From assembly GCA_963682175.1 (NCBI GenBank), contig OY821771.1, positions 25,998,201 to 26,062,200 of the forward strand: 64,000 nucleotides of DNA, written 5' to 3'. Of this stretch, positions 23,510 through 31,295 are shown one piece after another. The DNA comes from Triglochin maritima (taxonomy: Eukaryota > Streptophyta > Magnoliopsida > Alismatales > Juncaginaceae). The position numbers and the translations under genes are program-made. The notes under the pieces were generated by a model, which searched no databases, was not told where the DNA came from, and worked only from the letters and a program-made list of their open reading frames with translations. Within the stretch, counting starts at the first letter, position 1. The number at the start of each line of letters is the position of its first letter.

Positions 23510-24994
23510 TCAAGGAACATCAAATGAGAACATCAAGTCATGAGGACCACAGACTTGCCGAGATGGGCAAACTTCATCGGTACTCTGAGGTGTCATGAGG
23601 GGTGAAAGGTCAAAGCTGAAAGGCTCGAACCCCTCATGATATTGGTTGGGTGTGGGCAACAAAGAATGAAGTTGTGTTGCCTCACTCGGGTTTAGTTGTT
23701 CATCGAACAAAACCCTCCAACTAATAGGTGGGTGCATCGGAATGAGTTCCTCAAGCTCATTCGATGGATGCAGCAGACCTGCATCACGAAGAATGGGGCT
23801 TCTCCCCAAGTCATCGAACAAGGACCTCCCACCATCATTTAGATCATCAAGCATAAGCTCGGTCACAGGTGGGTCCTTGTTGGAGTCAAAATGAAGCTCA
23901 AATGGCTCAATGGCCATGGGACATGAGGTAGAGACACCTTCTGGTATAGGCATATGATGAGGTGTCTCACTCTCACTAGTAATCTCAACTGAATCATGCA
24001 ACGAACACTCCCTTTGGACATTTATGTTTGAGGCCGGCTCACTCTGTTGCATTGCAAAGACAGGCAATGAGTCTTCGCTGAGCCCACAAACATTCTCAAC
24101 GGGTTGCATTGGTGTTAGGGGTGTTTGTTGATTTTGTGGTGCTTTCTCTAATTGGAGGATGAGATTTAGATTTAAAGGTTCATCCATGGGTTCCTGTTGG
24201 TTACCAGAGTTAAACACATGAAACTCGGCACTCATGTTACCGAATGAGAGCTTCATGAGACCATTTCTACAATTAATCAAGGCATTGGAGGTTGCCAGAA
24301 ATGGTCTACCCAAAATCAAAGGTATTTGAGAGTGGGTGTTCGCAACAGGATTGGTATCGAGGACAACAAAATCGACTGGAAATATAAAATCTCCAACTTT
24401 GATAAGCACATCCTCGATAATCCCGATGGGAATATGAATGGATCTATCCGCCAATTGGAGGGTGATCTTCGTTGGTTTCAATTCTCCCAAGTTCAACTGT
24501 TTATAAACAGAGAATGGGAGGAGGTTGACCGTTGATCCTAAATCAAGCAAAACATTGCTCATTCTAGTGTCCCCTATCGTACACTGAATAGTAGGACACC
24601 CAGGGTCCTTGTATTTTGTGTAGGTAGGATTGGACAAAAGTGAGCTGATATTTGCAGCCAAGAATGCTTTCTTAGGAACATTGGTCTTCCTCTTGGTTGT
24701 GCAGAGATCCTTCAACACTTTGGCATATTGAGGTATTTGTTGGATGACATCCAACAAGGGGATGTTAACCTTTACTTGCTTAAACACCTCTAATATCTTG
24801 TCCATGTTGTCACTCTGTTTTTTGGTTAACCTACTTGGATAGGGAGTTTTTGGCATGTAGGTTTTCTGTTGTGCCTGAGAAGGAAGCCTTGGTATATTAA
24901 CCTCACCCTCAGCCTCTTCTTGACCACCATTCCCACTGAGGGGCTGCATAGATGGTGGTGGGTGTGGCAAGGAAATGTGATTGTCAACCTGTTT
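23510..24994 (-). CDS. Protease plus conserved C-terminal extension (in phase with gag)
   Basis: Numbering from M at 24970: residues 58-112 are the typical pre-protease stretch (ILEVFKQVKVNIPLLDVIQQ, TNVPKKAFLAAN). The aspartic protease follows with LLDLGSTVNLLPFSVYKQL (catalytic Asp about 143), LQLADRSIHIPIGIIEDVLI and PLILGRPFLAT (about 217-227). Retropepsin matures Gag. Instead of RT, about 230 acidic, low-complexity residues follow, containing PISWRVLFDEQLNPSEATQL and FSFDLSPL, then a stop at 23510. The SWRV stretch recurs in two other copies in the window. No RT, RNase H or integrase motif appears after it. The role of the extension is unknown. Confidence 0.88.
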   Translation of the reverse strand, partial: KQVDNHISLPHPPPSMQPLSGNGGQEEAEGEVNIPRLPSQAQQKTYMPKTPYPSRLTKKQSDNMDKILEVFKQVKVNIPLLDVIQQIPQYAKVLKDLCTTKRKTNVPKKAFLAANISSLLSNPTYTKYKDPGCPTIQCTIGDTRMSNVLLDLGSTVNLLPFSVYKQLNLGELKPTKITLQLADRSIHIPIGIIEDVLIKVGDFIFPVDFVVLDTNPVANTHSQIPLILGRPFLATSNALINCRNGLMKLSFGNMSAEFHVFNSGNQQEPMDEPLNLNLILQLEKAPQNQQTPLTPMQPVENVCGLSEDSLPVFAMQQSEPASNINVQRECSLHDSVEITSESETPHHMPIPEGVSTSCPMAIEPFELHFDSNKDPPVTELMLDDLNDGGRSLFDDLGRSPILRDAGLLHPSNELEELIPMHPPISWRVLFDEQLNPSEATQLHSLLPTPNQYHEGFEPFSFDLSPLMTPQSTDEVCPSRQVCGPHDLMFSFDVP

Positions 24995-26491
24995 TCAATT
25001 TCTTAAGGTAACAATGGCATTGACATGGTGAACAGGTTCCTCCACATGGTTCACTTGCCTCCCCCGAGGTACCACATTCTCATTTTGCATGTTTTGTTGC
25101 TGGTATACACGGGGGTTAGCCTCAGGCTGGCTAGGAAAAGACCATCTCTCTCTTTCATGTACATACTGAGCCAATTGGCCCATCTGAAGCTCTAGAGATT
25201 TGATGGTCTGCTGATTTGAAGTGAGAACTTGACTCGTGGTTGACATAAAAAATTTCACTGAGTTTTCAAGTCCACAAGTCAAGGTCTCAAGCGAATTGAA
25301 TCGGGTTTCCATATTGTTGGAATTTGGGAAACCCGATTGATTGGTGGTTTGCGTTTGGGGTGGCTGATAGGATTGTGCATGCATGGGAGGTTGGTGTGAT
25401 TGGTAAGGTGGTCTAGAGGAGTTTAAAGGACCACCCTGGGCATTAGTTTGGTTCCATGAAAAATTGGGATGGTTCCTCCATCCAGGATTATAAGATGATG
25501 AGTATGGGTCATTCCTAGCTCTGTCATAGATGGCGTTGACACGCTCCATCTCAGGAGGAATAGACACGCACTCGCTTTCTACATGACCTATCCTAACACA
25601 TGAATGACAGGGAACTGGACTAGATGTGGACATGTGAGGTGCACCCTGTTGGTTTTGGATCTCAATCGAATCCATATGGCGCATTAAGGCCGCCATGCGC
25701 GCCTCGGTGGCCGTAGTGGTATCGACAACAAATGCGGCACCTGATCTAGTCGAGTTTGCATTCGCGATCCTTGCTCCTATACTAGATGATGCAGGTGGCT
25801 CCCTCACACTCTCCCATTGCATGGTTTTCTCAGTGAGGTGTTCTAGGAAAGCCCATGCCTCCCTTTCATCCTTTCCCAAGAACTCTCCTTGACACATGGA
25901 CTCAAGGAGCGTTCTTGACGGGATGTGAAGACCTTCATAAACAATCTGACAAAGGTGCCACAACTCGATGCCATGGTGAGGGCATGAGGATAGTAGCTCC
26001 TTGAACCTCTCTAAGTATGCATGGAATGGTTCGGTCTCATGTTGATAGAACGAATTTATTTCGTTCCTCAATTTTTGAGTCCGATGATTTGGAAAGTACT
26101 TCTTGAGGAATGCAGATTGAAACTCGTCCCAAGTCTTAAAGGAATTCGCCTGGTTGCTGTACAACCACTTCTTGGCATCATCCTTTAGTGCAAAAGGAAC
26201 GAGCCTAAGATGGATGGAGTCTGTGCTAAGTTGTTGCAGCTTGAACATAACACATATCTCCTCAAACTCCCTGAGAAAGATATAGGGGTCATCCTTCCCA
26301 ATGAAGCGAGGGAGCATGGAAATAAACTGAGGTTTAACCTCAAAATGGTTCCCATTAGCCTCTGGTAATACGATGCATGAGGGTAGAGCTGTACGGTTCG
26401 GGTAGCATCGATCACGTAGAGGTATGGGAACGCCAACAGGACGCTCAGGTGGGTCCAGCAACTGCTCCTCCTCGCGGAAATTAGCAGCCAT
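24995..26491 (-). CDS. Gag polyprotein, Athila type
   Basis: The start at MAANFREEEQ is chosen by comparison with the plus-strand copy; the frame is open for 45 codons upstream. Residues ~30-230 are the retrotransposon gag core (PSCIVLPEANGNHFEVKPQF, YIFLREFEEICVMFKLQQL, FALKDDAKKWLYS, WDEFQSAFLKKYFP, FHAYLERFKELL, LESMCQGEFLG), the capsid that packages the RNA. Around residue 295 is a CCHC knuckle, CHSCVRIGHVESEC (CX2CX4HX4C). A Gln/Pro-rich stretch and a short coiled-coil-like segment (LELQMGQLAQYVHERE) follow. The frame ends at a TGA in the motif TLRN-stop-K, where relatives have TLRSGK. The protease frame continues in phase straight after, so the stop looks like one G-to-T change. Confidence 0.9.
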   Translation of the reverse strand: MAANFREEEQLLDPPERPVGVPIPLRDRCYPNRTALPSCIVLPEANGNHFEVKPQFISMLPRFIGKDDPYIFLREFEEICVMFKLQQLSTDSIHLRLVPFALKDDAKKWLYSNQANSFKTWDEFQSAFLKKYFPNHRTQKLRNEINSFYQHETEPFHAYLERFKELLSSCPHHGIELWHLCQIVYEGLHIPSRTLLESMCQGEFLGKDEREAWAFLEHLTEKTMQWESVREPPASSSIGARIANANSTRSGAAFVVDTTTATEARMAALMRHMDSIEIQNQQGAPHMSTSSPVPCHSCVRIGHVESECVSIPPEMERVNAIYDRARNDPYSSSYNPGWRNHPNFSWNQTNAQGGPLNSSRPPYQSHQPPMHAQSYQPPQTQTTNQSGFPNSNNMETRFNSLETLTCGLENSVKFFMSTTSQVLTSNQQTIKSLELQMGQLAQYVHERERWSFPSQPEANPRVYQQQNMQNENVVPRGRQVNHVEEPVHHVNAIVTLRN

Positions 26492-27680
26492 TGAACCCAA
26501 ACTATGTGCGACACGAGAGGAGGAACATGTCGAGAAATCGATGACCGAAGCCAGATTGACAACGCTCCTCGTCAAACGACCACTCTCGTCTCGTGTCCAC
26601 GAAAGCATGCACAAAGGTGCACACACACCAAAAAAATTTATTTATTTTTAAACAAAGAATGTGCGTAGAGGAGAAGACGGGGGGACACAGGAGAGAAAGA
26701 ATGACTCAGGAGAGAAAGGAAGAAGTGCTTATGCTACGGTGGATGGGTACAGGTAGAAGCACACAAGCAAACAAGGCTCAAGTAATTTTAAGGTCGCTAT
26801 AGGTCCTTACAGCTAGACGACGCCTAACTGCGAGGTCACACAGCCTCAACACGCCTCACCTCCCTACAACGAGGACCACAAAGCCTAGAAAGTGAGCAAG
26901 ATCCGGAGATCTCATCTCTCCTACTATCGACAAAGTGGGCAACGCCGATCAGGTTATGACGGTCGGGACCGGATCACTCTCCTAATGCGTCCGAATTCCT
27001 TAAGGCCAATGTCTACTTGATTTTAGAAATTAGGCTCTTGATTAGTGTGGTTTTTGGGGCGAAGGAAAGGGTGATGAAATCCCCCACCTTATCTTTTACG
27101 GGACAGCCCCTCCTTAGTAGCGTTTTGGAGTCTTAATCTAACAATCAACTCTCCAAACAAAACGCTCAACTCACACTTGTTGCAATGCACTTCCTACTAA
27201 CTAATGCATGTTCATACGAAATGCATGAATGAGAGTAGAAGGTGCGTACCTCACGCCAGCTCTCAGCAACAGAAAATAAAGCTAAGATAAAAGACAATCT
27301 AAATGCCTAAGTCACATACATGATGCATGAGCTAAACAAAAAGAATGCCTAATCTTTTGCTTTGAGTTTTAGGGTCCAAGTTGCTTAAGGGAAGTTGATT
27401 ATTAATCTGGGAACAATCTAAGAGTCAGAACAAGCAAAATTGAGTCCCAGATTACTAGATCAATTATGGCAACACGACAAAGAAATAAGAAGGCAAAAGC
27501 AGCTCACCAGACCGCCAATTGGCGGTCTCAGGCCGCTGATTGGCGGTCCAAACTGCCCAGCTTTCCTCCAAATTTTTCCAGATGCCTCTCCTTTCGACTC
27601 CAAGTCTCCTGAAACAAAGAAAAACTACAAAACAAAAATTAAATCCACTCGAATCGTCCAAACAAGAGTCTGGACTGGCA
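26492..27680 (-). other. Untranslated leader of the Athila-like element
   Basis: In element orientation the primer site is followed by a palindrome doublet (27549-27510), a CTGGTGAGCT donor-like site (27510-27501), a T-rich stretch and a conserved block (about 27060-26830: ccttatcttt/ggtgggggattt, gatcggcgttgcc, gatagtaggag) shared with the leaders at 53, 56 and 63.7 kb. The gag frame stays open upstream of its ATG into this leader. Confidence 0.75.
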
Positions 27681-27700
27681 CCTCCCCGGCAACGGCACAA
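27681..27700 (-). other. Primer binding site (tRNA-Asp), slightly altered
   Basis: The minus strand reads GTGCCGTTGCCGGGGAGG a few bases inside the 5' LTR, matching TGGCGCCGTTGCCGGGG, the complement of the 3' end of plant tRNA-Asp(GUC), except for changes in the first three to four positions. tRNA-Asp priming is characteristic of Athila elements. Confidence 0.85.
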
Positions 27701-27706
27701 AAAACC

Positions 27707-29107
27707 TGTTGAACGTTTTATTTGAACCGCAAGTGCACGGCCACGATGAAGCGGTGGCAAGTACGGGTCGTCCTCAGGGAGGTGAGTAGCCTCTTGGTTG
27801 TACGAAATCAAGTGGCAAAAATAGGGGGAGAAAGATGTTTATGCTACTCTACTCTATACTACGCTAAGAAGTAGGAAATGCGAAAGGAAGAACCAAACAA
27901 TGAAATAATTACTAAGCTAAGAACAAAGGAAGAATGCTGGAATACAGAAATGGGAAAACCCCTAAGGGGTGGAGTGAGTGCACACAAGCAAAGAGGTGGG
28001 TGTTGAACACATTCTTTAAGCACAAATTAAGGTGGTGTTATCATGCATAGGAAGTGTCTAAATGTTGTGGCAAAACCTATCAATCTATTCACCAACTTAG
28101 TTGATTAACATTTACATAAGCAAGATGTTTATTTCAGAACCTAAACAAGCATGAGAGGTGTCTAATCATTTTGGCAAAACTCATCAAGTTATAAATTCTA
28201 TTCTAAACAAGCAAGCATACATTCATGTTTTATCAACACATTGGAAATAAAACATTCAATTCATTCTCATTTGCATGTATGTACATCTACTCCACCCCCC
28301 AAAGGGGATGGAACTACTCACTAAACATTACACTAATTATTAAACTAAACAAAGAAAGCATATTAACTAAGCTAATAAAACTAATGAAATGAGATTAAGC
28401 AAAGCAAAACAAGAAACATAAAACAAACAACATAATAAAGAAAACTTGTATTAAAATGACTCACATAAAAAGTAGCATCCTCCTACTTTAGTGTGTGCTT
28501 AAGGCCTCACTTCTAGTAGGAAGAATAGCCACTTAAAAGACGGAGTGATTACAATGGAAGGTGAAGAGTTCTATTTATAGCCATGGAAAAAGGCAAACCG
28601 GGACAATCCCCCGATCTGGGACTAAACCAATACCAAACATAGCCTAAACAAACACTAATACATGTCCAGGACAAATCTTAGCGGATTTGGGCCAAAACAG
28701 ACCGCCAATTAGCGGTGTTGGACCACCAATTGGCGGTCTAAAAAGTCTGGATCCATTTGGAATTTGTGCTGGGCTTTGCTTAGTGTATTTGGTGGTCTTG
28801 GATGCATCTACTTCGTTTATTTGAGCTCCGACCCGAATAGAATTGCCAAAATACTCCCCATGATGGTGTGGCGTTTTCTGTTTTGCTCTTAGGTCCTTCT
28901 GTCTTGTGTTCAGGTCCTTCTCCCTTGCATCTTGGTCCCCATATCTCACAGTTCAGTCCTTTTTCCCAGCGTTTGAGTCCTTTTATGCTTCATCTCTTCA
29001 AACCTATTTATTCCTGAAAACTAAACATAAAACTCGTAACATAGCATTGTTTAGGTGAAAGATAATGGATATAAGATACAAATATAAGCATGAAATGATG
29101 CCAATCA
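27707..29107 (-). repeat. 5' LTR of the Athila-like element
   Basis: In element orientation it starts TGATTGGCATC and ends CGTTCAACA. It holds two GACCGCCAATTAGCGGT-type palindromes (28700-28717 and 28721-28738), an snRNA-type motif with one mismatch (28612-28622), then a 32-bp spacer and the TATA box (28572-28579). Confidence 0.93.
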
Positions 29108-29136
29108 ATCCCCCCCCCAACCATTAATTTCTTAAA

Positions 29137-29256
29137 GGGTTATTTCCTTGGGTTCACTTGCAAAGTGGTGATATTGGATATGTTTACTAGACTTTTTGGA
29201 TTTTATTTGGGTGCACTTGCATAAAATCCATATTAGTTTTGTGCACTCCAAATTGA
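29137..29256 (+). repeat. MULE left terminal inverted repeat
   Basis: Matches the reverse complement of 30992-31111 with scattered mismatches, up to the shared word gtgcactccaaattga, after which similarity stops. Confidence 0.92.
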
Positions 29257-29292
29257 CGCCATTCTACTCCGTCACGTTACTGCTCCTAGATA

Positions 29293-29604
29293 TTGTTCCC
29301 TCCATCACATTATTGTTCCCAACCACCTCTTTCCACCAAAAAATCCTCAGGAACTCCAACTTTTCTTAATTCCAACCCCCTCCTGGACTCCTCCAACTCG
29401 CTCTACACCGTCTTTCGTCCATCAGTTAGACGTCACCACTATCAAATCTCCTTCATCTTCAAGGTCTTCACTGAGAGGGCCATCAATGTGATGATTCGTT
29501 GCCAGAAGGAGGCCAGGGCTCTTGGCGCCGACTGCGTCGCCCACCATCACCTCTTCCTTGGCCTTGTCATCGAAGAGGAGCATCCATTTAGTGGAGAGAA
29601 AGGA
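29293..29604 (+). pseudogene. Captured ClpD/ERD1-like fragment (transit peptide and Clp N-domain start)
   Basis: The frame is open over about 100 codons without an ATG. A Ser/Thr/Pro-rich, basic first half (residues 1-57) looks like a plastid transit peptide. Then comes FTERAINVMIRCQKEARALG followed by ADCVAHHHLFLGLVIEEEHP, which closely follows the first helices of the Clp repeat in plastid ClpD/ERD1 (FTERAI..VI.SQ.EA..LGKD.V...HLLLGLI.E) and less closely ClpC. Similarity ends at EEEHPF; the next residues are unrelated. The stretch is clearly more GC-rich than the rest of the element, as expected for captured exon DNA. It cannot encode a chaperone. ClpD rather than ClpC is my reading by eye. 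Confidence 0.7.
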
Positions 29605-30165
29605 CAAAATTGAATTCAATTCCAATTAGTTGGAATTTTGTGTTATTTTGGAATTTTCGTGTGTGATATGAAAGTGTTCGACAAATTGGGAACCATGAAT
29701 GCATGTGTGTGTGATTCTGTTTTTTTTGAGAGGAAGTGTTGTGTGAGTGTGGATGATTTGTATGTGCATGTGTGGTGTGGTTGTGTGTGGTGGAAGGTTC
29801 AATTTTATGATAGTTTGAAATTACTTCAAATGTTCAATTTTAAATGTTTGAGGTGAGATATATATGGTCTGTGCTATTTAATGACTTGTTTCCATTCCAA
29901 ATAATATATATGGTTTGTGATGTTTCCATTAGATAGTATGACTTGAAAAATGTAAAAAAAGAACAAATAAAACACTTCATTACCATACAACAATGAATTC
30001 TGACATAACCATAGTATCCACACAAACAACACTTCATTATCATTCATATTTCTGAACATCCACAAAAGTGTAGTTTCATACCAAAGTGACTAAACATTAA
30101 AGTCACACACAACCAACATATCAAGTTCCAACACAACAATAACATAACTAAAGTTCCTGCTATTA

Positions 30166-30441
30166 TCACCAACAACCCTCAGAAACTTCTTGAATGAAGG
30201 CCAAACCCCCTCTGCTAGCCGCACTTGAGACAGGTCCAAGCAGTTGCATCATTGGGCCAGGAGTTTGTTGTGATGTTTGTCCACTTCTTGCTTCTAAAGG
30301 TTGTCCAAGAGTTGGTTGCATCCATTATGGATCATCTGGTTGTGTTGCTTGTGTTCCTTGTGCTGCTTGTGAACCTAAAACTGAAGTTGATGGTGACCTC
30401 CTTCTCCTAGCACTTCTTCTCTGCCTTCCTTGAGTTTGTGA
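30166..30441 (-). pseudogene. Gln/Arg-rich frame in the MULE, possible transposase tail or second capture
   Basis: A 91-codon minus-strand frame with one TAA reads SQTQGRQRRSARRRRSPST, then Gln/Ala/Thr-rich sequence, and ends QEVSEGCW before TGA at 30166-30168. A basic cluster followed by Gln/Pro/Gly-rich sequence is common at the C-terminus of plant MuDR-type transposases, but no zinc knuckle or catalytic region is present, so the origin is uncertain. Confidence 0.35.
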
Positions 30442-30991
30442 CCTGCATTACAAGTTTAAATCAAAATTATAAACAACCACTAGTTGGGCATCCTCTTCAA
30501 AACTACTTCCTCTTCTTCTACCATTCTTAGTAATCCATTTATGCATTGACATTTAAAAAAAACAATAGCATATTTTAGTATAACTCTAATTAAACAAATA
30601 TAAATGAAATAATACAAAAAAATTATGAAAACATCATTAACTGAAGAAGGAAATGTAATTAAATAAACAACAACAACAGATTGAAATAACAGTAGCAAAC
30701 GAAAAACCCCAAATCGAGGGAGGATGTCCAAAGGAGAGGAGATAAAACCACATACCATCGCCGAATTTCGACCATTTCACTTCTAGTGTGTATCGTACAA
30801 CAACGAGGATGGGTCATCGAAGAAATTTGGCCAATGCAGTGTCAGACAATGGGAAATGCCTAGGGATTTTGTTAGGTTTTCGAAAGACGGAATAGGTAAA
30901 GTAAATGTAAAAAATTGATAGGTAAAGATGGTTGGTTAGTGTTGACATAAAGTAATTAAATAACAAAACTCAATGGAAAAGTGAAACGCTA

Positions 30992-31111
30992 TCAATTTGG
31001 AGTGCACAAAACCAAGATGGTTTTTATGCAAGTGCACCCAAGTAAAATCCAAAAACTCAAGTACCCAGATTCAATATCACCACTTTGTATGTGCACTCAA
31101 GAAAATAACCC
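30992..31111 (-). repeat. MULE right terminal inverted repeat
   Basis: Counterpart of the left repeat; outer end GGGTTATTT on the minus strand, followed by the second TTTCTTAAA copy. Confidence 0.92.
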
Positions 31112-31295
31112 TTTCTTAAAATAGAAAAGAAAAAATCAAAGCAAAGCAAAACCATTGGTAATTCTAATGAAAGTCAACAAAGGAGGAAAGGAGAGAGAGA
31201 GGAGAGAGAAGCTCTGGGGTGGCATGGGGGAACCTATGGTTTCCTAGGTCATTTTCTTGCATTTTTTTATCTTTTACTCTTGATTTCTTACTCTA

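Larger units (their letters stand above)
20559..29107 (-). mobile_element. Complete Athila-like gag-pro element without pol, 8.55 kb
   Basis: Two similar LTRs (1,401 and 1,378 bp) bound the element, and ATCCC stands on both sides (20554-20558 and 29108-29112), so this is one insertion with both ends intact. Order on the minus strand: 5' LTR, primer site for tRNA-Asp, leader, gag, protease plus an extra C-terminal region, about 1.5 kb of untranslated sequence, polypurine tract, 3' LTR. No RT, RNase H or integrase is present anywhere inside. The LTRs differ at few positions by eye, apart from one 23-bp deletion, so the insertion is fairly young. It must have been mobilised by enzymes made elsewhere. 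Confidence 0.93.
29137..31111. mobile_element. Mutator-like element (Pack-MULE), 1,975 bp
   Basis: Long terminal inverted repeats (29137-29256 and 30992-31111, 120 bp each, starting GGGTTATTT) bound the element, and the 9-bp direct repeat TTTCTTAAA flanks it (29128-29136 and 31112-31120). Long TIRs plus a 9-bp duplication define MULEs. The inside has no intact transposase. It carries a GC-rich fragment resembling a Clp N-terminal domain near the left end and a Gln/Arg-rich frame on the minus strand near 30.3 kb. Carrying a host gene fragment between TIRs makes it a Pack-MULE. Confidence 0.92.

Noticed and set aside
23510..24300. Post-protease extension as a retroviral-type envelope
   Set aside because: No signal peptide, transmembrane segment or cysteine pattern; the region is acidic and low in complexity.
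30194..30433. Cys-rich plus-strand ORF in the MULE
   Set aside because: Antisense of the Gln/Arg-rich minus-strand frame; CAA/CAG codons read backwards give Cys/Leu; no cysteine spacing of a known fold.
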